Position numbers and translations under genes: made by a program. Below are positions 40,509 to 48,791 of a stretch of DNA of 64,000 nt, in pieces (position 1 is the stretch's first letter; each line of letters begins with the position of its first letter). The notes under the pieces are model-generated. The model had not been told where the DNA came from and did not search any database. It was given only the letters and a program-made list of their open reading frames with translations. The stretch comes from Algibacter pectinivorans. Lineage in GTDB: Bacteria > Bacteroidota > Bacteroidia > Flavobacteriales > Flavobacteriaceae. Where the stretch lies: positions 186,001-250,000 of the forward strand of contig NZ_FOMI01000005.1 of NCBI RefSeq assembly GCF_900112595.1, in the 5' to 3' direction.

Positions 40509-42035
40509 ATGATAACAGGAAAAAATTATATTGGAAATACACTAAAAGCTAGCGGAAAAATAACGCATAAAACAAGTAATCCAAAGCTTAATATTGAAAA
40601 CCCAATACCATTTTACGAGGCAACTGATGATGAGGTTGACGAAGCCGTTAAATTAGCGTGGTCGGCGTTTAAAGACTACAGAAAAGTTTCAGGACAAAAA
40701 AGAGCCGAATTTTTAAACACCATTGCAGACCAAATTTTAGCCTTAGATCAAGAATTAATAGACATCTATACCTCAGAATCGGGACTTCCGGAAGGCAGAG
40801 CCATAGGCGAACGTGGACGAACCATTTTTCAACTACGTTCCTTTGCCAATTTAGTGTCTAATGAAGATTGGCGCGAAAATGCTTTTGATGCCGCAAACCC
40901 AGATAGAGAACCATTTCCTAAAGACGATTTACGGCGTACCTCAATTCCTTTAGGACCTGTTGTTGTTTTTGGCGCAAGTAACTTTCCTTTAGCATTTTCA
41001 ACCGCTGGTGGCGATACCGCTAGCGCATTAGCTTCTGGCTGTCCTGTTATTGTAAAAGTACACGAAATGCATTCTGGAACGGCAGAGTTAGTTGCTTCGG
41101 CTATAGTTAAAGCAATAGAAAAAACAGGTATGCCAAATGGTGTGTTTTCTAATTTAATGGGGCGTGGTAAAACTGTAGGGAAAGCTTTAGTTGAGCATCC
41201 AAAAGTAAAAGCAGTTGGTTTTACAGGAAGCATTTCTGGAGGTAGAGCCTTATTTGATATTGCAGCAAAACGTGACGAACCTATCCCTGTTTTTGCAGAA
41301 ATGGGAAGTATAAACCCTGTAATTATTACACCTAATGCCATAGCTAATAGAGCCGAACAAATTGCGAGTACATACGCAGGTTCAATTACTTTAGGTGCTG
41401 GGCAGTTTTGTACTAACCCAGGTTTAATTTTAACTATAGAAAGTAATAAAACGCAGCAATTCATAAAAGATTTAGCTGAAAAAACGGTAGCTATTGACGC
41501 GCAATGCATGTTACATCAAAATATTAAAGAGGGTTTTGTTAAACAAAGCAAAAGTATATCCTCTCAAAATGGAGCTGAAGTCGTCGCTAAAATTACAGGT
41601 CCTTTAGAAGACAATTATGCGCCTTCTCAAATACTAAGTGTTTCTGGAAAATATTTTTTAGCAAACCCTAAACTACATCAAGAGGTTTTTGGACCTTTTT
41701 CGTTAGTGGTTAGGGCTAAAAATGAAACAGAATTAATAGAGATTATAAACGGTTTAGAAGGTCAATTAACAGGAACTATTTTAGCCGAAAAAGAAGACTA
41801 TTCAAATCTTCATGATATTATTGATGCCTTAGAAAATAGAGTAGGTAGAATTATTTTTAATGGTGTGCCAACAGGGGTAGAGGTTTGTCCATCAATGCAA
41901 CACGGCGGGCCTTATCCTGCATCAACCGATTCTAGATTTACTGCCGTAGGCACAAATTCTATTAAACGGTGGGTGCGACCTGTAAGTTACCAATCGTTCC
42001 CAAATGAGTTGTTACCAGTAGCTTTAAAAAACTAA
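40509..42035 (+). CDS. aldehyde dehydrogenase, probable alpha-ketoglutaric semialdehyde dehydrogenase
   Basis: 508 residues. Aldehyde dehydrogenase motifs: VVVFGASNFPLAFSTAGGDT (cofactor-binding region), catalytic Glu264 in FAEMGSINP and catalytic Cys301 in GAGQFCTNPGL. It oxidises alpha-ketoglutaric semialdehyde to 2-oxoglutarate with NAD(P)+, the last step of hydroxyproline catabolism (also shared with glucarate and L-arabinose pathways). It sits 188 bp after the deaminase, the gap holding repeat copy A, and 26 bp before the epimerase. The ALDH family is certain; the substrate comes from context. Confidence 0.85.
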   Translation: MITGKNYIGNTLKASGKITHKTSNPKLNIENPIPFYEATDDEVDEAVKLAWSAFKDYRKVSGQKRAEFLNTIADQILALDQELIDIYTSESGLPEGRAIGERGRTIFQLRSFANLVSNEDWRENAFDAANPDREPFPKDDLRRTSIPLGPVVVFGASNFPLAFSTAGGDTASALASGCPVIVKVHEMHSGTAELVASAIVKAIEKTGMPNGVFSNLMGRGKTVGKALVEHPKVKAVGFTGSISGGRALFDIAAKRDEPIPVFAEMGSINPVIITPNAIANRAEQIASTYAGSITLGAGQFCTNPGLILTIESNKTQQFIKDLAEKTVAIDAQCMLHQNIKEGFVKQSKSISSQNGAEVVAKITGPLEDNYAPSQILSVSGKYFLANPKLHQEVFGPFSLVVRAKNETELIEIINGLEGQLTGTILAEKEDYSNLHDIIDALENRVGRIIFNGVPTGVEVCPSMQHGGPYPASTDSRFTAVGTNSIKRWVRPVSYQSFPNELLPVALKN

Positions 42036-42061
42036 ATGTAATAAGATTGCTTTAAAATAAA

Positions 42062-43069
42062 ATGAGTAGAAATACTTTTGTTTGTATTGACGCGCATACT
42101 TGCGGAAACCCAGTGAGGGTTATTAAAGAAGGTGGTCCTAATTTAATAGGAAACACCATGAGCGAAAAACGGCAACATTTCTTGAAGGAGTTCGATTGGA
42201 TTCGTAAAGGTTTAATGTTTGAACCGCGTGGCCATGATATGATGAGCGGAAGTATTTTATACCCGCCGCACAATCCAGAAAATGATTTTTCAATCCTATT
42301 TATTGAAACTTCGGGGTGTTTACCCATGTGTGGGCATGGTACAATAGGTACTATAACCATTGCCATTGAAGAGGACTTAATTATGCCCAAAACCCCAGGT
42401 ATAATTAAAATGGAAACACCTGCGGGTTTAGTAAATGTTGAATATAAGCAAACCGGTAAAAAAGTAGATTGGGTACGTTTAACTAATGTAAAAAGTTATT
42501 TGGCAGCAGAAGGGTTAACAGTTAATTGTCCAGAATTGGGAGCGCTAACCTTTGATGTGTCTTATGGCGGAAATTATTACGCCATTGTAGATCCTCAAAA
42601 AAACTTTTCGGGCATTCATGATTTTTCTGCTGGAAAAATTATTCAATACTCTCAAGTGCTTCGCGAAAGAATCAATAATAAATACCCAAATATGTTTATT
42701 CATCCAGAAAATAAAACGATAAGAGATGTGTCGCATATGCTTTGGACGGGAAAATCCATCGATCCGTCATCAACCGCTAGAAATGCTGTGTTTTATGGTA
42801 ATAAGGCTATAGATAGAAGCCCGTGTGGAACAGGAACATCTGCCGTTATGGCACAGCGTTATGCTAAAGGGAAACTTAAAATAAGAGAGAATTTTATTCA
42901 TGAAAGTTTTATAGGAAGTAAATTTATAGGTCGTATTGAAGAAGAAACAACTATAAATGGAAAACCAGCCGTTATACCTAGTATTCAAGGATGGGCAAAA
43001 GTTTTTGGATATAATACTATAATTATTGACGATAACGATCCTTATGCTCATGGATTTCAAGTAATTTAA
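42062..43069 (+). CDS. 4-hydroxyproline 2-epimerase (proline racemase family)
   Basis: 335 residues, the family size. Both catalytic cysteines are visible: Cys90 in MCGHGTIGT and Cys256 in DRSPCGTGTSAVMAQ, so this is the epimerase type rather than the Cys/Ser or Thr dehydratase types. It begins MSRNTFVCIDAHTCGNPVRV. It interconverts trans-4-hydroxy-L-proline and cis-4-hydroxy-D-proline in the cytosol, the entry step of the pathway. Its stop overlaps the next ATG (TAATG), so translation is probably coupled. This gene gives the operon its identity. Confidence 0.9.
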   Translation: MSRNTFVCIDAHTCGNPVRVIKEGGPNLIGNTMSEKRQHFLKEFDWIRKGLMFEPRGHDMMSGSILYPPHNPENDFSILFIETSGCLPMCGHGTIGTITIAIEEDLIMPKTPGIIKMETPAGLVNVEYKQTGKKVDWVRLTNVKSYLAAEGLTVNCPELGALTFDVSYGGNYYAIVDPQKNFSGIHDFSAGKIIQYSQVLRERINNKYPNMFIHPENKTIRDVSHMLWTGKSIDPSSTARNAVFYGNKAIDRSPCGTGTSAVMAQRYAKGKLKIRENFIHESFIGSKFIGRIEEETTINGKPAVIPSIQGWAKVFGYNTIIIDDNDPYAHGFQVI

Positions 43070-44325
43070 TGCTATTTATGAGTAAAAATGTAATTATTAT
43101 TGGAGGAGGAATACAAGGTGTTTGTAGCGCTTATTATCTTCAAAAAGAGGGGCATCAAGTTACAGTGATAGATAAATCTAATTTTTCAACAGGAGCATCA
43201 TATGTTAATGCAGGTTATATTACACCAAGTCATTTCATATCTTTAGCTGCTCCAGGTATGATTTCTAAAGGACTTAAATGGATGTTTAATCCAGCAAGCC
43301 CTCTTTATATAAAACCACGATTAAATCCAGATTTTTTAAAGTGGGTATGGGCGTTTAAAAAATCAGCAACAGCTTTTAAAGTTGAAAATTCTATAAGCCC
43401 CATTATGCATATTAACCTTTTTAGTAGACAGATGTATGAAGATATAAAACTATCAAACGATTTTAAATTTCATTACGAGCGTAAAGGACTTTTAATGTGT
43501 TATAAGACCGATAAAGTTGGAGAAGAAGAATGGGAAGTAGGTAAACGCGGCATTGAAGAAGGATTGAAGGTCGAACATTTGTCGTTAAAGGATGTTGAGG
43601 AAATAGAACCTAAAGCAAATTTAAATATTAAAGGGGCTGTTTATTATCATTCTGATGCGCACATGACACCAAATCATTTTATGCCAGAAATGATAAGGTA
43701 TTTAAAATCTAAAGGCGTGGTCTTTTTTGCAAATGAAGCCGTAGTAGATATTACGATTTCTAATAAAAGTATATCAAAAATCATTACAAATAAACAAACA
43801 TTAACTTGCGATGAGGCTGTTTTAGCCGCAGGAAGTTGGAGTCCTTTATTAACGAAAAAAATAGGATTAAAAATACCAATTCAAGCAGGTAAAGGTTATC
43901 AAATTAATGTGAATAGAAAAACGAATATTACAATTCCCGCTATTCTATGTGAAGCAAAAGTAGCTGTTACGCCTATGGATGGTTTTACGCGTTTTGCAGG
44001 AACTATGGAAATTGCAGGGATAAACCATAAAATTAATACAAACCGAGTAAATGCCATTGCTAAAGCAGCAAAATTGTATTACAGCACTATCGATATGACT
44101 TCAGAAGAATTATCAAAAGCAGAATGTGGTTTGCGTCCATGTTCACCAGATGGTTTGCCATATATAGGTAAATCTTCAATGTGTAAAAACTTAACTTTGG
44201 CAACTGGGCATGCTATGATGGGGTGGAGCTTAGGTCCAGCAACAGGAAAATTGGTTTCAGAAATTATTTCAGATAAAAAAACATCATTAGATATAAAACC
44301 TTTTCATCCCGATAGAATCTTTTAA
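43069..44325 (+). CDS. FAD-dependent D-amino-acid oxidoreductase, probable D-hydroxyproline dehydrogenase
   Basis: 418 residues (or 415 from a second ATG at 43078). The N-terminal dinucleotide fold reads IIGGGIQGVCSAYYLQKEGH, then a DAO fold with SYVNAGYITPSH; a C-terminal FAD contact GLRPCSPDGLPYIGKS and GHAMMGWSLGPATG. It should oxidise cis-4-hydroxy-D-proline to 1-pyrroline-4-hydroxy-2-carboxylate, the substrate of the deaminase, closing the set. DadA-like alanine dehydrogenases share these motifs; context favours hydroxyproline. Overlaps the epimerase stop by one base. Confidence 0.85.
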   Translation: MLFMSKNVIIIGGGIQGVCSAYYLQKEGHQVTVIDKSNFSTGASYVNAGYITPSHFISLAAPGMISKGLKWMFNPASPLYIKPRLNPDFLKWVWAFKKSATAFKVENSISPIMHINLFSRQMYEDIKLSNDFKFHYERKGLLMCYKTDKVGEEEWEVGKRGIEEGLKVEHLSLKDVEEIEPKANLNIKGAVYYHSDAHMTPNHFMPEMIRYLKSKGVVFFANEAVVDITISNKSISKIITNKQTLTCDEAVLAAGSWSPLLTKKIGLKIPIQAGKGYQINVNRKTNITIPAILCEAKVAVTPMDGFTRFAGTMEIAGINHKINTNRVNAIAKAAKLYYSTIDMTSEELSKAECGLRPCSPDGLPYIGKSSMCKNLTLATGHAMMGWSLGPATGKLVSEIISDKKTSLDIKPFHPDRIF

Positions 44326-44558
44326 AAAAAATATATAACAGTCCATTATTTTAAAAAGCTTTAGCTTTACCAGAGTTTAAAATAAGTTTTCAAGTTTATT
44401 AGTGGTTATTACAAGTAAAATAAACGTGAGGAATTTATTTTTTTTTAATTTCTATAGCGCTCTTTCTTATAGGCATTTATGCCTTTATAAATATAAATAG
44501 ATTATATATTACATTATATTTTATTGTATAAATGAATTTTTAAATAGTTGTTTAAAAA

Positions 44559-44597
44559 TAAAAACCCCAAAAACATAACGTTTTCGGGGTTTTTAAA
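44559..44597 (-). terminator. ssrA terminator
   Basis: On the minus strand: AAAAACCCCGAAAAC, loop GTTAT, then GTTTTTGGGGTTTTT. A strong stem with A/T flanks immediately 3' of the tmRNA. Confidence 0.85.
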
Positions 44598-44599
44598 AG

Positions 44600-44991
44600 T
44601 GGAGTCGGAGAGAATCGAACTCTCGTCCAAACAAGTAACCAAAGAGCTTTCTACACGTTTATTCTTTTCTTGGGTTTTCGATTATAAGCTGGTTAAAGAC
44701 AACCCACTTATAACTTAGCTTCTTTAGTTTCGTAAAAGCATCAAAGCACTACTTAAACTATATTGACATTTACGATGCCTCAAAATGGAACGCCGTCAAT
44801 CAAGGCTTTCCGGAGACATAAAGCATGTACACCTTGTGTACCTAGGCTAATCTTACTATAATTCAGATTATGCTGCTAAAGCGTAGTTATTCTCGCCGTT
44901 TAAAATTTGGTCTAGCCTTTAACGTGTTTCAATGCCATTACACGACGTGCTTACCGTTCAATTAATCTCGCTGTCAAAACCAGTCGACCCC
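44600..44991 (-). ncRNA. ssrA: tmRNA
   Basis: About 392 bases on the minus strand. The 5' end GGGGTCG (complement of 44985-44991) pairs with the 3' CGACTCC, giving a seven-base acceptor stem with one G-U pair; the discriminator A is at 44600, and CCA is not encoded. A T-arm GAGAGTTCGATTCTCTC precedes the 3' end. The tag reading frame, GGCGAGAATAACTACGCTTT then AGCAGCATAA (44897-44868), encodes GENNYALAA plus stop, so the degradation tag after the resume alanine is AGENNYALAA. Pseudoknot-like stems fill the middle. It rescues stalled ribosomes by trans-translation with SmpB (not in window). One-piece tmRNA. Confidence 0.95.
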
Positions 44992-45058
44992 AATTTAAAT
45001 GAAAAAGTAAATGTTGTCACTTCAAGTGGCCCGAATTTATTTCGGGATGTATCGAGAA

Positions 45059-45165
45059 GTGGGCGTTACCCAAAAGGGTCGGGCTCTCGGCAGTCGCTTT
45101 TTTGTGTTGCATAGGTGCAACAACACAAAAAGAGCTTCAACAAAGCCTCCATCCCTAACGCGGGC
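45059..45165 (-). repeat. intergenic GC-rich repeat, copy B
   Basis: On the minus strand it begins GCCCGCGTTAGGGATGGA and ends AGCCCGACCC then TTTTGGGTAACGCCC, with an inner hairpin-rich TTGTGTTGTTGCACCTATGC stretch. The outer GCGTTA/TAACGC ends are inverted repeats. It lies between ssrA and the next gene on the opposite strand. Confidence 0.65.
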
Positions 45166-45184
45166 AGCAAAGTTATCAAAAAAC

Positions 45185-45215
45185 TTTGTATACCACTTCA
45201 AAACTAGTACATTTA
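45185..45215 (+). promoter_or_regulatory. Bacteroidota promoter for the dehydrogenase gene
   Basis: TTTG (45185-45188), 19 bases, then TACATTTA (45208-45215), a 7-of-8 match to TAnnTTTG with the expected spacing. It would start transcription about 40 bases before the ATG at 45263. Confidence 0.55.
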
Positions 45216-45262
45216 GTTCAAAATTTATACCAAAGCAATCCCTGTCAGTAAAAAATCAATAT

Positions 45263-46471
45263 ATGAGTATCACATTTGCCATTATAAAAGAGCGTAAAAA
45301 TCCACCAGATCGTCGTGTGGTGTTTTCACCAGCCAAATTAGTACAAGCTAAAAGCCAATATCCCAATGCTACTTTTAAGGTGGAAAGCTCAGATATTCGT
45401 GTGTTTTCAGATCAAGAATATAAAAATGCCGGGTTCGAGGTAAGCACTAATGTGTCAGATTGCCAAGTTATGCTAGGCGTAAAAGAAGTTCCAATCGATG
45501 CCTTAATACCAAACAAAAAATACTTTTTCTTCTCGCATACTATAAAAAAGCAACCCTATAACCGCAAGCTATTAAAAGCTGTATTAGAAAAAAATATAGA
45601 ACTCTACGACCACGAAACTATAGTTAGCAATAAAGGATTTCGTTTAATAGGTTTTGGACGTTATGCAGGCATTGTTGGTGCTTATAATGGTTTTAGAGCT
45701 TGGGGTTTAAAATATAATACCTGGAATTTACCCAAAGCAGGCCCATTACCAAATCAAGCCGCATTAATAAACGAGCTCAATAATTTACAAATACCAAACA
45801 TAAAAATACTATTAACCGGAAGCGGAAAAGTAGCAAACGGCGCTCAAGAAATGCTAGACGCCATGCATATTAAAAGTGTTTCTGTGCAAGACTATTTAAA
45901 TAACACCTTTAACGAGCCTGTATACTGTAAAATCGATGTGTTAGACTATAACAAGCGTAAAGACGGACAGGTAATTAATAATCAAGATTTTTTCGATAAT
46001 CCACAAGAGTACGTTTCAGATTTTATGCGATTTGCTAAAGTAACCCAGTATTACATAGCCGGACATTTTTACGGGGATGGTGCACCATATTTGTATACTA
46101 GAAGCGATGTAAAATCGGCAGATTTTAACATAAAAGTAGTAGCCGATATAAGTTGCGACGTCGATGGGCCGGTAGCAACAACACTAAAAGCATCAACCAT
46201 TGCAGATCCTATTTATGGCTACGATCCATACACCGAAACCGAAATAGATTATAAAAACAATAACGCCATAACCGTAATGGCAGTCGATAATTTACCATGC
46301 GAACTTCCGCAAGATGCCAGCGAAGGTTTTGGCGAGATGTTTTTAAAACACGTTATTCCATCATTTTTTAATAACGATGCCGATGGCATTCTTAAACGTG
46401 CCAAAATTACCCAAAATGGGGAGTTAACGGAGAAATTCTCGTATTTGCAAGATTATATAAATGGAAACTAA
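45263..46471 (+). CDS. saccharopine/alanine dehydrogenase-like NAD(P) oxidoreductase
   Basis: The start is set at the ATG at 45263 (SITFAIIKERKNPPDRRVVF follows); the longer frame from 45011 runs through repeat copy B and is not credible as protein. 402 residues. The N-terminal AlaDh/PNT-like domain (about 1-135) carries the KNPPDRRV motif; a Rossmann region follows with ILLTGSGKVANGAQEMLDA (about 195-215). The C-terminal part includes VVADISCDVDGPVATT. The family includes NAD+ saccharopine dehydrogenase (L-lysine forming) and related lysine/alanine dehydrogenases; I cannot decide the substrate from sequence. Cytosolic. Preceded by a canonical promoter at 45185-45215. Confidence 0.75.
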   Translation: MSITFAIIKERKNPPDRRVVFSPAKLVQAKSQYPNATFKVESSDIRVFSDQEYKNAGFEVSTNVSDCQVMLGVKEVPIDALIPNKKYFFFSHTIKKQPYNRKLLKAVLEKNIELYDHETIVSNKGFRLIGFGRYAGIVGAYNGFRAWGLKYNTWNLPKAGPLPNQAALINELNNLQIPNIKILLTGSGKVANGAQEMLDAMHIKSVSVQDYLNNTFNEPVYCKIDVLDYNKRKDGQVINNQDFFDNPQEYVSDFMRFAKVTQYYIAGHFYGDGAPYLYTRSDVKSADFNIKVVADISCDVDGPVATTLKASTIADPIYGYDPYTETEIDYKNNNAITVMAVDNLPCELPQDASEGFGEMFLKHVIPSFFNNDADGILKRAKITQNGELTEKFSYLQDYINGN

Positions 46472-46512
46472 TATTTTTGCAATGTATAAATAAATAAAAA
46501 AATATTTTTAGC

Positions 46513-47292
46513 ATTAAAACAGCATTAGTAACAGGGGCGGGTTCTGGATTAGGTTACGAGTTAACACTTTTATTAGCAAAAGATGATTACAAATTAATCT
46601 TGGTAGATATAGATGCTCGTAGTTTAGAGCGCTGTAAATTTGAAATAGAAAGTAAATTTAATGTACCGATTATTACTTTAGTTAAAGACTTAAGTATTCC
46701 TAATATAGCTCAAGAGATAATGTTATCGCTTGGTAAAGAGTCTATTGATGTTTTAATTAACAATGCTGGATTTGGGGTGTATGGTTCTTTTAGCGAAACC
46801 GATTGGGAACGTGAATCTGCTATGTTGCATTTACATATAATAACAACAACACATTTAACAAAATTGGTGTTAGATGGTATGATTAAGCGCGGCTCAGGAA
46901 AAATTTTAAATATGGCTTCATTAGCAGCGTTTCAGCCTGGGCCTTTAATGTCTATTTATTATGCATCAAAAGGGTATATGTTATCCTTTTCTGAAGCTAT
47001 TGCTAACGAACTAAAAGGTACAGGTGTTACAGTAACGGCTTTATGCCCTGGGCCTACTAAAACGGCGTTTCAAAAGACAGTTTCAGCAAACACCTCCGAA
47101 AATAAAATATCCTTTAATATGGCATGTGCTAAAGAAGTTGCTCTCTATGGATATCAGGCTATGCTTAAAGGAAAATCTTATGCTATTCCGGGTGGTTTTA
47201 ATAAATTTCTTGCGGCTTTACCTCGCTTTATACCTAGAAATACAGCAACTTCTATTGTTAGGAAAATTCAAAAAAAAAATAGAAATAATTAA
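46513..47292 (+). CDS. short-chain dehydrogenase/reductase lacking a canonical start codon
   Basis: The frame continues upstream of the first in-frame ATG (46600) through IKTALVTGAGSGLGYELTLL, which is the essential SDR cofactor motif, so the ATG at 46600 cannot be the start. In frame, the nearest stop is at 46495 and there is no ATG, GTG or TTG between it and the motif; the ATT at 46513 sits exactly where homologues usually have Met. About 259 residues. Catalytic Ser in NMASLAAF, Tyr and Lys in YYASKGY. NAD(P)-dependent oxidoreductase of unknown substrate. It follows the dehydrogenase gene by 41 bp and converges with the DUF1361 gene. Either ATT initiates or the gene is weakly or not expressed. 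Confidence 0.75.
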   Translation: MKTALVTGAGSGLGYELTLLLAKDDYKLILVDIDARSLERCKFEIESKFNVPIITLVKDLSIPNIAQEIMLSLGKESIDVLINNAGFGVYGSFSETDWERESAMLHLHIITTTHLTKLVLDGMIKRGSGKILNMASLAAFQPGPLMSIYYASKGYMLSFSEAIANELKGTGVTVTALCPGPTKTAFQKTVSANTSENKISFNMACAKEVALYGYQAMLKGKSYAIPGGFNKFLAALPRFIPRNTATSIVRKIQKKNRNN

Positions 47293-47293
47293 C

Positions 47294-47959
47294 TTATATA
47301 GTGTCTTGCTTTATAGTTTGGTTAAAAATGCAGTACCCTAGAGTTAAAAATAAACCAAAAAGTATAGTAAATAACCAGGCTTCTTGGTGGTCAAATGGTT
47401 GTACAGCAATATTTAAAATATCAATAAACAAAACTTTTGGGTTACTTATAATTTCCCAAGAATTATAGCGCAAAAACCGACCTAAATACACACCAAATCC
47501 TGAGAGGAAAATAGTAGTTGAGCTTATGTAGTTTGCCTTCTTTTTACTTGTTAGGTTTAGTAGCATGGTTTTCATGTCGTTAATAGACAAATAGAAAAGC
47601 ATGATACCGGTTAATGCAAAGGCCATAATTACCAAAATATCTAACCATAGCAAATGGGTGGTACTTACTTTTAAATGTAATAAATCGGTTATTATGTATG
47701 GCGCGTTGGGTAAAAAAAGCAGCCATATACAAAACCATAGTATAAACACATATTTATTAAGCTTGGGAAGGCTTACTAAATATGTGGTTATGGCAAATGG
47801 TATAACGGCTAAAAATAAATTCCATACTAAAAACAAGTAGAAAAAAGAGTAGGTTAACTTCATTCTAATCATGAGTAGAAAAATGCTAAATAGTATGGAA
47901 ATGCTAACTAAAGCAAATGTTTTAAATCGGGACAAAAAGAGCTGTTTTATGTAATCCAT
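47294..47959 (-). CDS. DUF1361 family membrane protein
   Basis: 221 residues with about six or seven hydrophobic segments and no signal peptide. Recognised by the DUF1361 features FLPNAPYIITDLLHL (about 82-96) and GFGVYLGRFLRYNSWEI (about 153-170). Function unknown; inner-membrane. Its start overlaps the end of the upstream DUF2809 gene by 13 bases, so it is the last of a translationally coupled three-gene membrane-protein set. Confidence 0.8.
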   Translation of the reverse strand: MDYIKQLFLSRFKTFALVSISILFSIFLLMIRMKLTYSFFYLFLVWNLFLAVIPFAITTYLVSLPKLNKYVFILWFCIWLLFLPNAPYIITDLLHLKVSTTHLLWLDILVIMAFALTGIMLFYLSINDMKTMLLNLTSKKKANYISSTTIFLSGFGVYLGRFLRYNSWEIISNPKVLFIDILNIAVQPFDHQEAWLFTILFGLFLTLGYCIFNQTIKQDTI

Positions 47960-48324
47960 AGTTTGTAAACTTTATATTCTAAAATTATTACGCTTATAAT
48001 ACCAAGAGAATAAGCCACTAAATCTGAAATTTGAAACGTACTGCCTAAAATGAGTTTTGCTAGTTGGTTGTTATGCAAATTAAATAACTCGAGAAAATTG
48101 GTGAGTTGCAAAAACTCCACGGTAAATGCTATAGCTAAAACTATTACTGCAATTTTAAAATGATGGCCTTTTATAAAGGTTTTAAAAAAACAGTAAAGTA
48201 AGATAACGCATAAAAAATCGCCAAAGGTATGCCTAATAAAACCTGTTTTTAGGTAAATGGCTATAAGCGTTTCTATTGTAAACAAGAGTATAGTTAGTAG
48301 TAAATATGTTTTGTTGAGTTTCAT
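47947..48324 (-). CDS. DUF2809 family membrane protein
   Basis: 125 residues with four predicted helices. DUF2809 features: GFIRHTFGDFLCVILLYCF (about 28-46) and FTVEFLQLTNFLELFN (about 71-86). Function unknown; inner membrane, VanZ-like in general shape. It overlaps both neighbours (4 bases with the upstream 95-residue gene, 13 bases with the DUF1361 gene). Confidence 0.8.
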   Translation of the reverse strand: MKLNKTYLLLTILLFTIETLIAIYLKTGFIRHTFGDFLCVILLYCFFKTFIKGHHFKIAVIVLAIAFTVEFLQLTNFLELFNLHNNQLAKLILGSTFQISDLVAYSLGIISVIILEYKVYKLWIT

Positions 48325-48608
48325 AAGGTTTCAATTAAAATATAGAAATACAAAAACGCTATTGGAATGTTGGTTAATACTAGTCCTGTGGCTTGCAGTA
48401 ACGCGCTTCTGTTTTTATTATCAATTAGTCCCAATAATAGGCCAAGTAGAGCTGTTGTATTAATTATTACAGCAACAAAAATGAATATAATACCAGGATA
48501 AATTAGTTTGTATGAATTTGAAAAGTAGAGTTGTAAAGCAAACAAAATAGTGCCTATGGCAAAGCTTAAAACTGCAATGGTTTTACTGGTTGTTATCAAG
48601 TTTTTCAT
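48321..48608 (-). CDS. small membrane protein, unknown
   Basis: 95 residues with three hydrophobic segments (about 10-28, 35-58 and 72-92). No family recognised. First of the three-gene membrane-protein operon; its end overlaps the DUF2809 start by four bases (ATGA-type), so it is probably translated together with it. Repeat copy C lies just upstream of its start. Confidence 0.65.
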   Translation of the reverse strand: MKNLITTSKTIAVLSFAIGTILFALQLYFSNSYKLIYPGIIFIFVAVIINTTALLGLLLGLIDNKNRSALLQATGLVLTNIPIAFLYFYILIETL

Positions 48609-48621
48609 GTTGTTGGGTTTT

Positions 48622-48772
48622 GCGTTAGCGATTGAACGGTCTGTTTGAGCTCCCCGACGTAGGAGGGAGCGAGTAGTGAAATATTTATATTCATGAGTTC
48701 ATTAATTTAAAATAGAAAATGACGAATAAAGCGCGACCCCTCTCGATAGCTATCGGGATCGGGGTAACGCCC
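48622..48772 (+). repeat. intergenic GC-rich repeat, copy C (longest)
   Basis: Starts GCGTTAGCGATTGAACGG, shares CTCCCCGACGTAGGAGGGAG then CGAGTAGTGAAA with copy D, carries about 60 bases of AT-rich insert, then a CTCGATAGCTATCGGGAT hairpin and the end GGGGTAACGCCC. Ends GCGTTA/TAACGC are inverted. Lies between creD and the small membrane-protein gene. Confidence 0.65.
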
Positions 48773-48791
48773 ACATACTAATTTATATCAA

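Noticed and set aside
40829-41509. 226-residue minus-strand open frame inside the aldehyde dehydrogenase gene
   Set aside because: It is opposite a clear, full-length dehydrogenase and shows no domain of its own; long opposite-strand frames are common in such genes.
44471-44484. AGGCATTTATGCCT hairpin as terminator of the hydroxyproline operon
   Set aside because: The loop is only two bases and no solid T run follows, so it is too weak to call.
44600-44991. A tRNA gene at the T-arm near 44610-44630
   Set aside because: The T-arm and acceptor belong to the tmRNA, since the tag frame and the matching 5' end are present about 390 bases away.
45011-45262. Upstream extension of the dehydrogenase frame (84 extra residues)
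   Set aside because: It reads through intergenic repeat copy B and the promoter, has no family similarity, and the ATG at 45263 gives the expected N-terminus.
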